The notes beneath the pieces are model-generated. The model saw only the letters and a program-made list of their open reading frames with translations. It was not told the DNA's origin and searched no databases. Position numbers and translations under genes: made by a program. Below, piece after piece: positions 22,262-33,400 of a DNA stretch of 64,000 nucleotides (position 1 is the first letter of the stretch; each line of letters opens with the position of its first letter). The DNA lies in contig NMRB01000509.1 of the NCBI GenBank assembly GCA_002633025.1, positions 53,200 to 117,199 of the forward strand, given 5' to 3'. The DNA comes from Notospermus geniculatus (lineage: Eukaryota > Nemertea > Pilidiophora > Heteronemertea > Lineidae).

Positions 22262-22738
22262 GCATTTGCTGTAAATAGGGAACAAAAACCGGTATTGTTC
22301 TTCATTTTGTTTCCCCAAAAATGGTTGCAAAATGGGGAGGTTGCCTAATTTTTTCTACCATTTGATGGCGCTGCGACCGTATCCACTCCACTGTGACGTT
22401 TACAGAACGCCAACGTCACACTGCCGTGACGTTGTGGCTTCATGCTCGCACCGCACATTGCCACGGAGATGACGTCCTGAAGACAATGAAAAGGCCTGAT
22501 ATGGTCGCAGCGACATCTTTCCGTGGAGAAGTGGCGACCTCCTCATTAATCCCCTCAGCCCAGGTCGCAGGTGGGACAGGAATCAAAGTCCCTGAGGATT
22601 CAAGGTTCAACACAAATTATTTCTTGTTCAACAAAAATTATTATTTTCTGATCAACAGACATTAATTCTTGTTCACATTGTACGAAATCCGACTTCTGTC
22701 TACTCCGGCCAACCATAGGTTGCGTATATGTGGCTCGT

Positions 22739-22936
22739 TCACAATTTCAGGAACAGCAGTGTAAGAGTTGAGATAGTCATCCAGATATTTGTACTGTTTC
22801 TTGTAGCTGTATTTTCGTCATTGCACTTGTCCCTGTCTTCACAACAAAAGTAGCACTCGGAGGGATGCTTGCTGCAGTGGGAAAGGGTTGTCTTGAGGGC
22901 GGAGAGGCGGTCACAGTCAACTCTGTTCATACAGCC
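22739..22936 (-). CDS. Ly6 exon 2: C-terminal domain half and GPI signal
   Basis: Begins GCMNRVDCDRL after cttacag; contains CYFCCEDRDKCNDE and the terminal hydrophobic tail, then TGA. Confidence 0.82.
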   Translation of the reverse strand, partial: GCMNRVDCDRLSALKTTLSHCSKHPSECYFCCEDRDKCNDENTATRNSTNIWMTISTLTLLFLKL

Positions 22937-23621
22937 CTGTAAGAAAATAAAACGGCCTGTAGGCCTATGATTTAGCTAGATGGATTTAGCAGGACTGTAG
23001 GCCTATGATTTAGCAGGACTGTAGGCTTATGATTTAGCAGGAGCGCCCAATGTTCCATCTGCCAGTGTTCATGTGTGTCAGTGTTTCCCCTTATTGTTTT
23101 GGAAACACAGGCAAATAGATCGACACGTTTCTCTGTGTCTGCCCTTTTGTCAACTTGCAGCTTATTCCTTCAGACTTTAGGAAGGGAACACTAACAGATG
23201 GGGAACACTGAAATACATTACACCGGTATAGTGAGGCTGATGGTGCTAAGGGTCCGAAGATCTCTTGATCAAAAGCATTATTAATCATTCTGCACCAGTA
23301 CTAGCCTAAGAACAATAGTAGGCCTAAGTATTTCATGTTGAACAGAAGTCATTCATTGTTCAACCCGGACATTGTTTCCGGGACCACCGCTCCTGTTACA
23401 CGTCTTACCTTCTCGTAACGTCTTCCCAATAATCTCAATGTCCTCGTGATCTTTGTATAGCAGACGTCACTGAAAGGATCACCGCACGTCATGACGTCAT
23501 GGTTACAATCCTCGTTGCTAACGCCACCAGTACAATTATGGCATAGCAACGCTGAACTACGTATCGTCTCCAAGACAATCACTATTAGAAACAGCTGGTA
23601 ACCATGGACGCTTCTTTCCAT
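22739..23621 (-). CDS. Ly6/uPAR-domain GPI-anchored protein
   Basis: Two coding exons, 23409-23621 (71 codons) and 22739-22936 (65 codons plus TGA), joined in phase 0 (gaag|gtaaga donor, cttacag acceptor), give 136 residues. The start ATG at 23621 opens a signal peptide (hydrophobic LFLIVIVLETI). The mature part starts LLCHNCTGG, the LxCxxC opening of three-finger Ly6 domains, and ends ECYFCCEDRDKCN, the CC-x3-D-x-CN signature. A hydrophobic C-terminus (WMTISTLTLLFLKL) after a small-residue linker predicts GPI attachment. Such proteins sit on the outer cell surface; the specific ligand cannot be told. It is convergent with PCSK7. Confidence 0.82.
23075..23230. repeat. Interspersed repeat I, copy 1
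   Basis: gtcagtgtttccccttattg, ttggaaacac and gcagcttattccttcagac are shared with 56373-56530. It lies inside the Ly6 intron. Confidence 0.7.
23409..23621 (-). CDS. Ly6 exon 1: signal peptide and N-terminal domain half
   Basis: Starts MERSVHGYQLFLIVI; contains ALLCHNCTGG, MTCGDPFSDVC and ends RRYEK before gtaaga. Confidence 0.8.
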
Positions 23622-24592
23622 GGTTACGATGAGTTCACGGTGCGGCTCCGAGATTGGTCGCTAAGCAACGGAATGGGCGTGTTCATCAGTTTTCCCGCCC
23701 TTCATTGTTTTACTCTTCCATACCTTGGAGGAATTCAGTGTAATTCCTCCAAGTCCATACCTTAGGAAATGTACTTGTATCAAGAAGAATATGAGCACTC
23801 TTAGGTCTGCACTGGTGAATTTAAATTACCTCACGAGAAACAGATCACGGTATCCAGTCAGCCCCGAACTTTTCTCCCCAAAGTTGATTCCATGATGGTT
23901 TCCTGCCGTCGAACCAAACTCGACTGGTTGCCACGATATTTGTCCGACACGTTTCTGAACATCCTTCACCGAACCAGTCCATAAATCCAACTAAATTTAG
24001 TAAATACACGTAATCTCACCTGCTAATCCTACTAGTCGGTCTTTTCACTTTCACTGGCATTATTTCTTTGAAAGTAGGCCTACATTTACGTTGTGTTGCT
24101 GTATTTACCAAGACTAGTTGTTACGAAAACAGAATGTTGATGATCAGCCCGCAGGCTGTGTGTCATGGTGACTTGAGATTTCAGTAAGAACGCATTTAGA
24201 AATTTCATTTTGGGATTATCGAATCTAGGCAGAGTGCTGTGTAAATGGGTGCGTTCCATTTTAATCTGACTCATAAGTGCCAGATTAAGGAGCTTGACCT
24301 AAACTTTTTCCATCATAAACGCTTGTAGCAGTAGAGCAGCCTTGGCTCGATGTCAGTCCACATAGAGCACCATTCAAATATCCCATTGCCACTCGGACAT
24401 TCATTCCTAGGACTAGCATTCCTTTCACAAAAGCAAATTAAAGGAACAGCCTCTTGGAAGCGTCACTGGATTTCTAACAACTAGATACAGACTTTGATCG
24501 CTGATGTCAAGACTTTCGGCACCGTTCCTTCACCGGTAAGTCTGTAGGCCTACCCGGACTGGTTTTATTTTGATTCGAACCCACGACCTCTC
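23622..24592. other. No gene recognised
   Basis: Upstream of Ly6. A short palindromic aggaattcagtgtaattcct sits near 23730, and gtaggcctac at 24075 and 24545. A tRNA-like B-box in reverse (gattcgaaccc) lies near 24574. No convincing exon. Confidence 0.4.
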
Positions 24593-25038
24593 GTCATAAA
24601 ATCGACTTGATATTTCACACACATACGTACAGACATATACTTTAACATTTAAAATGGTCTCACAACAATCAAAACTTCTCTTCATGGAAATAAACGGATG
24701 ACTTTGAGAGCAAAACTGCCCGGTCAAAAAAGCATGTTCATATCCCATCCAAAGGCTGATCTGACACACAACTTTTTGGGAGGCTGCAAAAACAATGTTA
24801 TCGTCATAAAATCGACTTGATATTTCACACACATACGTACAGACATATACTTTAACATTTAAAAATGGTCTCACAACAATCAAAACTTCTCTTCATGGAA
24901 ATAAACGGGTGACTTTGAGAGCAAAAATTGCCCGGTCAACAAAGCGTGTTCATATCCCATCCAAAGCCTGATCTGACACACAACTTTTTGGGAGGCTGCA
25001 AAAACAATGTTATCGTCATAAAATCGACTTGATATTTC
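24593..25038. repeat. About 210-bp tandem repeat running into a gap
   Basis: cgtcataaaatcgacttgat recurs at about 24593, 24802 and 25015. Each full unit has tttcacacacatacgtacag, ctcacaacaatcaaaacttc and acttttt gggaggctgc-type sequence. The repeat probably caused the gap. Confidence 0.9.
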
Positions 25039-25717
25039 NNNNNNNNNNNNNNNNNNNNNNNNNNNNNNNNNNNNNNNNNNNNNNNNNNNNNNNNNNNNNN
25101 NNNNNNNNNNNNNNNNNNNNNNNNNNNNNNNNNNNNNNNNNNNNNNNNNNNNNNNNNNNNNNNNNNNNNNNNNNNNNNNNNNNNNNNNNNNNNNNNNNNN
25201 NNNNNNNNNNNNNNNNNNNNNNNNNNNNNNNNNNNNNNNNNNNNNNNNNNNNNNNNNNNNNNNNNNNNNNNNNNNNNNNNNNNNNNNNNNNNNNNNNNNN
25301 NNNNNNNNNNNNNNNNNNNNNNNNNNNNNNNNNNNNNNNNNNNNNNNNNNNNNNNNNNNNNNNNNNNNNNNNNNNNNNNNNNNNNNNNNNNNNNNNNNNN
25401 NNNNNNNNNNNNNNNNNNNNNNNNNNNNNNNNNNNNNNNNNNNNNNNNNNNNNNNNNNNNNNNNNNNNNNNNNNNNNNNNNNNNNNNNNNNNNNNNNNNN
25501 NNNNNNNNNNNNNNNNNNNNNNNNNNNNNNNNNNNNNNNNNNNNNNNNNNNNNNNNNNNNNNNNNNNNNNNNNNNNNNNNNNNNNNNNNNNNNNNNNNNN
25601 NNNNNNNNNNNNNNNNNNNNNNNNNNNNNNNNNNNNNNNNNNNNNNNNNNNNNNNNNNNNNNNNNNNNNNNNNNNNNNNNNNNNNNNNNNNNNNNNNNNN
25701 NNNNNNNNNNNNNNNNN
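25039..25717. other. Assembly gap
   Basis: 679 N between a tandem repeat and an open coding frame. It probably hides the 3' splice site and earlier codons of the following exon. Confidence 0.99.
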
Positions 25718-25956
25718 TCTTTCAACATCCAACTTTAATTCATGTGGAGGAACGGACCATCCACTATCCAAGTGGTAAAGATAAACATCTTATTCATCAT
25801 GGATTATATGACTGGCGGAATAATTATGCTTTGCATCTTTGGCAGGAATTGAGTGACAAGGCCTACGGACCGGAAAATATCCGCACGTTAAACACAACAT
25901 TCGGAGAAGTGGCCAGGTTGATATATTACGGGGATTCCACCATGATAGGAAGATGA
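25718..25956 (+). CDS. C-terminal exon of a possible glycosyltransferase, truncated by gap
   Basis: An open frame emerges from the gap (HPTLIHVEERTIHYPSGKDK) and runs through GLYDWRNNYALHLWQELSDK, NIRTLNTTFGEVARLIYYGD to a stop after MIGR. The DWRNNYALHLW...IRTLNTTFGxxAR pattern recalls the C-terminus of animal glycosyltransferase families with a DXD sugar-binding domain; this is memory-based and not checked. There is no start codon and no visible acceptor, and the rest lies in the gap or was lost. Alternatives are a pseudogene fragment or an exon of a gene misplaced here. Confidence 0.55.
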
Positions 25957-25980
25957 TCCGACCAATGAGAGAGGTTCTAG

Positions 25981-26165
25981 TTTCCTGCCGTTAGAGGCCG
26001 CCTGTTTGTGGTCCTAGAACGTCACAAAATTTGACGTCACCGACGTATTAAGGCGTCCACATCATTATGGATGACGTCGTGGCGTGCACTTCTCTGTGAC
26101 GTCACATTCCATGACGTTCTAGGGACGCTAACTGGTGGTGGCCTCTAACGGCAAGAAAGTCTCCC
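25981..26165. mobile_element. MITE family A, copy 2
   Basis: tttcctgccgttagaggccg at left; ggcctctaacggcaagaaag and tctccca at right. Body gtcctagaacgtcacaaaat, tgacgttctaggga. Confidence 0.82.
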
Positions 26166-26390
26166 ATATCAAGGATTTAGACGAAGGCAAGTCACAATTG
26201 GTCCTATATAGACATGATATTTATTTATGTGATGTCAACATTTCGCCGCACACTTGGCTTTTTCAGGACAGAAGTAGGCTACAAGGTTATATTATTTCAA
26301 AATGGCACTGGCTAAAACTGTATGATTGTTAAAGGATTAGCTAGAGGATTAAAGAAACAATGCTAACGAGATTTTCACTTGACACGAAAT

Positions 26391-26928
26391 CTCCTGGACT
26401 GGTTCCCGTCTTTGCCGCTTCATCTTCCGCGATATTGCATACTCCACGCAGCGTTGAAATTTTTTGACACTTGGACGAAAATTTTAACACTGCCATTGAC
26501 GCTAGATCGCCATCTTGAAAATCTTGACGTCATCGTCGGTGGGCTGGTCTTATCACGTGACGCGAACTTCTTTTTCAAAATGGTATTATTTGCAGAAAAC
26601 AGTACATGTATTTATCTTGTCGAAAATGAAACAGAATAACTTTATTATCTACTCCACCGATGTTTGTATCACTCGACACCTTCATACACCTATCTTCAAC
26701 GATCTATATTGTAAGCATAGAAAACGACGTGATGGGTAGGCTAACTGCTTTACAAATAGAAGAATTTCTACTGTTCGCTCCGCGCGCACACTCTACTTTT
26801 CAAGGTGGAAACCTAGCGTCGAAACGAGTGGTGATATTTTCAGATATCGCCACCTAGCGTCAAGTTTGGCGATATTGTGGAGTGAGCGCCGCGGGAGTGC
26901 AGCGGCAAAGATGGGAACCAGGCTAGAA
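26391..26928. mobile_element. Foldback element of about 540 bp
   Basis: ctggactggttcccgtcttt followed by gccgc at left; gcggcaaagatgggaaccag at right. Its right end coincides with the breakpoint of the 26918/27841 tandem duplication. Confidence 0.65.
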
Positions 26929-27184
26929 ATCTCCCAACTTCCCCACATAATGGGTTACCTCAAATCCGCGTTTATCATACTGTTACCATAGTGTATACCG
27001 CTAGTGTGTTAGATTTCCTACATAATACAAGTATCCAGATTCAGTTGCTATAAGGGTTCAACGTAAGGATAATACAATGTACTCCAACTATAAAATGACC
27101 ATCCATTTCCCATACGCTACTCTACAAAAGTGTTCAACTACTGATATTTCCCCACTAGTCAAAACACCACCCGGGTTATCCCCT

Positions 27185-27415
27185 TTAAAGTATGGTACAC
27201 TGTTCATTGTCATGAAGTTTTTCAAGATCTTCCTCGTTCTCGATTTCTACCCCCTCAAGGCCTTGTCTCAGTTCCTCAAGCTGGACATCATTCATCATCC
27301 CCCCTGAACGCAGCATGCTCTGGAGGGCGTTACCGTCTGTGAACGCCTCCATTGTTCCATTGATCATGTTCTTTGTGAGATTCATGGTGGTCTGTGTGAC
27401 GTCAGTCCTCTCCGC
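27185..27415 (-). CDS. Terminal CaaX exon Z, copy 1 (distal)
   Basis: 231 nt including stop, with the same acceptor as the proximal copy, encoding MNLTKNMINGTMEAFTDGNA ... NEQCTIL. Having a stop in each copy makes the pair alternative 3' ends. Confidence 0.7.
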   Translation of the reverse strand, partial: AERTDVTQTTMNLTKNMINGTMEAFTDGNALQSMLRSGGMMNDVQLEELRQGLEGVEIENEEDLEKLHDNEQCTIL

Positions 27416-30400
27416 CTGGAAAGAGAAGGTGACAAATACCATTCATCGCTACATTACAGAAACTGTACATTTGACAGGCTTCAGTTCATCTTGATCCAAA
27501 CGCAGTCTGTTGGGCAACCTAGCGAAACGCAAGTGAATACAGCGCTGCGTCATACCGTAACCTATGCTGTGTAACGTGATTAGCATAACGTTGCGTTACG
27601 TTAGGTTACGTCGTCAACCGCACGCCGCGTATCGTAAAATTACGTTACGTAACGTTATCGCTGCGTTAGGTTACGTCGTTACGTCGCCAAACGCACGCCA
27701 CGTGACGTCACGTTGCAGTTTAACGTAAGCTTCCTTTCGTTCGGCGGTCTGGCGGCCGGTTCCATCGCCAACTGAAGGTAGTTCCACGCAAATATCTTCA
27801 CCACTTACAACTTTCTCAAGTATCTCTGGTGGCAGCTCAACCAGGCTAGAAATCTCCCAACTTCCCCACATAATGGGTTACCTCAAATCCGCGTTTATCA
27901 TACTGTTACCATAGTGAAAACCGCTACTGTGTTAGATTCCTACATATTAAATACAAGTATCCAGATTCAGTTGCTATAAGGGTTCAACGTAAGGATAATA
28001 CTCCAACTATAAAATGACCATCCATTTCCATATGCTACTCTACAAAAGTGTTCAACTACTGATATTTCCCCACTAGTCAAAACACCACCCGGGTTATCCC
28101 CTTTAAAGTATGGTACACTGTTCATTGTCGTGAAGTTTTTCAAGATCTTCCTCGTTCTCGATTTCTACCCCCTCAAGGCCTTGTCTCAGTTCCTCAAGCT
28201 GGACATCATTCATCATCCCCCCTGAACGCAGCATGCTCTGGAGGGCGTTACCGTCTGTGAACGCCTCCATTGTTCCATTGATCATGTTCTTTGTGATATT
28301 CATGGTGGTCTGTGTGACGTCAGTCCTCTCCGCCTGGAAAGAGAAGGTGACAAATACCGGTACCATTCATCGCTACATTACAGAAACTGTACATTGATAG
28401 ACAGGCTTCAGTTCATCTTGATCCAAACGCAGTCTGTTGGGCAACGTAGCGAAACGCAAGTGAATACAGCGCTGCGTCATACCGTAACTTATGCTGTGTA
28501 ACGTGATTAGCATAACGTTGCGTTACGTTACGTTACGTTAGGTTACGTCGTCAACCGCACGCCACGTATCGTAAAATTACGTTACGTAACGTTATCGCTG
28601 CGTTAGGTTACGTCGTTACGTCGCCAAACGCACGCCACGTGACGTTACGTGGCGTCACGTTGCAGTTTAACGTATAAGCCTTTTTGGTTCGGCGTCTGGC
28701 GGCCGGTTCCATCGCCAACTGAAGGTAGTTCCACGCAAATATCTTCACCACTTACAACTTTCTCAAGTATCTCTGGTGGCAGCTCCAACTTCAGAACCTG
28801 GATTTTCTGACTGACTTCCTGGAGTTTACGTCCCTGGTCGTTCTTCCCAAGAACGTCGTCTGGTTCGATAACCACGTCACAAATCTCATTCATTTCTTTG
28901 TAGAGCTCATGCATTCTCTCATGGCGCGTGTAGACGTCCTCACTTAACTTGTCTTTGTTCTGTTCAAGCCATTCAGGGTACTGAAAGTATTGATACAAAC
29001 GGGGTTTGGAAACCAGTCTGATGCTGTGGTCAGAATGAAATAACAAGGGTGGTAGGAGAAGTCACAAACACACTCATTTGATTATGAAAACGAGGACAGA
29101 AATCACATGCAGGGGGTTAAATGCAGGCATTTTCCGAACGGGAAGGGTCAATTGTGTGTTTTGATAGATCAGTAACGGTAGGCCTTAATAAAACAAATGC
29201 GGAACCCGCATTGCTTTCATATCCGACAGGGCGGCGCTGCGAGCGGTGCGACCGAAGACGTCAGAAACAGAGCAAAGCAACGCAATGAAGTCACGTCACG
29301 ACGTCCTTGACGCAATGCAACAGGGAAAAGACGTCGGAAAAAGGTACAACCGCTCACAGCGCCTCCCAGCGGTAGTAGTTCTTCAGGTTCCTCATTGGTG
29401 GGGAAAGCTGGACTCACGTATTCGATAGCAGTGGCAGCAGTCGGCCCGAACAATTGCGGGTCGTAGACACTCCTCAGCATAGGACCCATGATGCCACCCA
29501 GCAGGCCTGCTACTTGATTCCCGAGGTTCTCGCGAAGGTCCTTTAAACCTGAAAAAACAATTCGTCTTTATCAGGTCGGGGGTTCAATATACACCTGTAC
29601 ATTGTATACACCGTTAATCTTTTCTGACGGTTACGTCTAACGTGGCGTTAACTGCAGTGGAGGTAACGCCAAGTGGCACTAATGTCACGTGATAAATATT
29701 GTTTTGAACAACCAGGCCCTGCACCACAAAAAAACGAGGTGTGGCTCCTCTACCGCCAAAGGGGTAGTACTGGAGACAGTCTCGCGCAGCCAGCCGNAAG
29801 GTCTTTTAAACCTGAAAAAGCAATTCGTCTCTATCAGGTCGGGGGTTCAATATACCGGTACATTGTATACACCGTTAATACAGAGGTTTCGCAAAGCCCC
29901 CGAAACGCCAACGCGAACGCCAAACCTATTGTTCGATGCCATGAAGAGAGCACCAAACAAAAGGGTAGACGTACGCGTTGGCGTTTCGGGGGCTTTGCGA
30001 AAACTCCCTATTCTTTTCTGACGGTTATGTCTAACGTGGCGTTAACTGCAATGGAGGTAACGCCAAGGGGCACTAACGTCACGTGATAAATACTGTTTTG
30101 AACAACCAGCAGGTCCTGCTCCACAAAAAAACCAGGTGTGGCTCTTCTACCGCCAAAGGGGTAGTACTGGAGACAGTCTCGCGCAGCCAGCCGGTTTGTT
30201 CTGCAGTTTTGCTCCACTGTTTATTTGCGATTCCCTAGCTTCGCAACAGCGGCTGGGAGACCGAGACTATACTGGAGACTTCAATGGGACACAGCTGGTC
30301 CAATCAGAGGCCTTCCGTTCCGAATGATGCCTTTCTATTGGTAGATAATCCTTACTTTGATCATCCTTCGCCCATTCCATGTCGCTGTCATCCGATGAGG

Positions 30401-33400
30401 ACAGGAGGCTAGAGGAAGATGAGCGTCGGGTTGTCGGCGTCTCCGGTCGGGATATTTCGGTTTCTTCATCCTGAGGTTTGTCTTCGGGTTGGTCGAAGTT
30501 ACGATCGAAGGCCATGCTGAACCACATCACCTCCATGTAGTCTCGCTCCTGGTGAGAAACAGAGTGGAGAGAGTATGAGCGAGACTGTAGAAGCACACCG
30601 GTGCAGGGTATGGGCGTTTGACTCATTCGAGAGGCGGTGGGTTCGATTTAGGATTTGGGATCATCAGTCCGTTACGTGGCCACTGGCGAAATAGACTCCC
30701 TCTTCGGGAATCTCCGTCGCCTCTTTTTTCAGCTGTGGTACCGCGCTGAACATCTTCTCCGCGTCATCTCGCGAGAGGATCAGTGAGTCATCCCTCTTCA
30801 AAAGGTGGCGCCTCTTCTTCTCAATCTGAAGGTATAGTTACCTAAGAATAAGTCTCGCGCAAACCTCGCCGTCGGCCACCGCCTGGTTCTGGTGGTACGG
30901 ACGCAGTAAGAATCGGCAAAACTAATACCCCACCTTCTTCTCTCTTTTCTTTCTCATCTTCTCTTCTTTCTTCATCTTCTTCTCCTGTTTGTACTGTTTT
31001 CTTTCGGCCCTCAGTCGTTCCTTCTCCGCCTTAATATCTTCGTCGTCCTCTGTGTCACTGGCTGCGCCCTGTTCTCTACGCTCCTAGAAGGACAGGAAAC
31101 CAGTTTGCACTTTAAGGACGTTCGTTCCTTTCATTTTGCCGTGACCAAATAAGACATTTTAGGTCTAAGGTCAAAGGTAAAAGCGGGAGGAGATCTCAAA
31201 GCAATGGGAGACTTTACTGCCGTTAGAGGCCACCACCAGTGTTTTAGGCCATTACCAGTCATAGAACGTCACAAAAGTTGACGTCAAATTTTGTGGCGTT
31301 CTAGGACCGCTAACAGGCGGCCTTTAACATCATGACATGTCTAACGGCAGTAAAGTCTCACATGAATGAAACCACTAACCTTATGGCGTTGCTCTCTTGC
31401 TTCCCTCCGCTCTCTCTTCTTTGCTTCCTTCAGAGCTTTCTTCTCTTCTTTCTTTTGTTTCTTTTCTTCCTTCCTTTGTTTCTTGTCGTGCTTTTTCTCT
31501 CCTGTCTTCTCGTCATCGGAGCTTGATGATGGGGACGAGGTTGATGAACTACTGCTGGAGCTCTTCTGTTGGAAAATAAGAGAGGAGGTAAAGAAGTGGA
31601 CACGTAACAGGACGAGGACAGCCAATAGCAAATCAAAACAAGGAGATGCCTGCCATCAGGATTTCTGTCCAATCAGCGACAGGGTAGCGCACTTCATTGA
31701 AGGGGAGACATTTGATTGGCTCATCTTCTATTAGCCACGCCCATGTGAACTCAACTCACAAATTATTCGCATCAGAAAGGTTTAGAAGGAGACACTACTT
31801 TTCCTCTGAGGCCAAACTGACGCCAAACGTGAAAATGACCTTTTCCTTTTTCTCTTTTTCTTCCTTCTCTCCCTTTCCCTTCTTCTCTTCTCTCTCTTTC
31901 TTCTTCTGTTGTTTCCGTTCCTTCTTATCACGCTCTCTCTTCTTTGCTTCCTTCAGAGCTTTCTTCTCTTCTTTCTTTTGTTTCTTTTCTTCCTTTCTTT
32001 GTTTCTTGTCGTGCTTTTTCTCTTCTGTCTTCTCGTCATCGGAGCTTGATGATGGGGACGAGGTTGATGAACTACTGCTGGAGCTCTTCTGTTGGAAAAT
32101 AAGAGAGGAGGTAAAGAAGTGGACACGTAACAGGACGAGGACAGCCAATGGCAAATCAAAACAAGGAGATGCCTGCCGTCAGGATTTCTGTCCAATCAGC
32201 GACATGGTAGCGCACTTCATTGAAGGGGAGACATTTGATTGGATCATCCTCTATTAGCCACGCCCATGTGAACTCAACTCAGAAATTATTCGCGTCACAA
32301 AGGTTTAGAAGGAGACACTACTTTTCCTCCGAGGCCAAACTGACGCCAAACGTGAAAATTACCTTTTCCTTTTTCTCTTTTTCTTCCTTCTCTCCCTTTC
32401 CCTTCTTCTCTTCTCTCTCTTTCTTCTTCTGTTGTTTCCGTTCCTTCTTATCAACGGTCCTGCAAAAATTGGTCGGATTGTATAGGCCCACTCGAAAATC
32501 TCACATTCTGAGTTATAGGACTTTTCTTGTGGCAAATGTACAAGTTGGCCTAGCAACAAATGGCACAAATATCAAACATATATTTGAAAAACGAAAACTG
32601 TTGCTTGGCAACGGTTTACAATTTGCCGACCCCAGCAGACGAGGTCGCTATGGTAACAATCATCGCCAGAGGACAAAAATCGCCTGCTGCGTCCACGTGC
32701 GATAGGCTTATGGGCGTTTTCTATCAACACTTCTTATTTCTCTCCTCACCTGGTGGCGCCTCTGAATGAAACCGCACTAACCTTATGGCGTTGCTCTCTC
32801 GCTTCCCTCCGCTCTCTCTTCTTTTCTTCCTTCAGGGCTTTCTTCTCTTCTTTCCTTTCTTCCTTTCTTTGTTTCTTCTCGTGCTTTTTCTCTTCTGTCT
32901 TCTCCTCGTCGGAGCTTGATGATGGGGACGAGGTTGACGAACTACTACTGCTGGAGCTCTTCTGTTGGAAAATAAGAGAGGAGGTAAAGAAGAGGACACG
33001 TAACAGGACGAGGACAGCCAATGGCAAATCAAAACAAGGAGATGCCTGCCGTCAGGATTTCTGTCCAATCAGCGACAGGGTAGCGCACTCTATTGAAGGT
33101 GAGAGACATTTGATTGGCTCGTCCTCTATTAGCCACGCCCATTAAGCCGAACTCAACTCACAAGCTTTTCGCGTCAGGAAGGTTTAGATGGAGACACTAC
33201 TTTTCCTCTGAGGCCAAACTGACGCCAAACGTGAAAATTACCTTTTCCTTTTTCTTTTCCTCTTTTTCTCCCTTTCCCTTCTTCTCTTCTTTCTCTTTCT
33301 TCTTCTGTTGTTTCCGTTCCTTCTTATCCTGCTTGTATTGTTTCCTCTCGGCCCGCAGACGTTCTTTCTCCGCTTTGAAGTCCTCGTCGTCATCGGTGTC

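Larger units (their letters stand above)
26918..28785. repeat. Tandem duplication, two units of about 0.92-0.95 kb
   Basis: Unit 1 is 26918-27840 and unit 2 is 27841-28785, both starting ccaggctagaaatctcccaa. Each carries a complete copy of the terminal CaaX exon, an acgtta-rich stretch (27540-27700, 28460-28660) and the 3' part of the PEX19-like exon Y. Unit 1 has lost the 5' part of that exon. Confidence 0.9.

Noticed and set aside
24593-25038. CRISPR-like array
   Set aside because: Repeat units of about 210 bp without spacers in an animal genome; an ordinary tandem repeat.
31366-32257. Long plus-strand frames rich in Phe, Ser and Leu (also 32753-33145, 33114-33626, 33798-34397)
   Set aside because: They are antisense shadows of the Lys/Glu and Ser-rich exons; the minus strand has proper splice sites and conserved phase.
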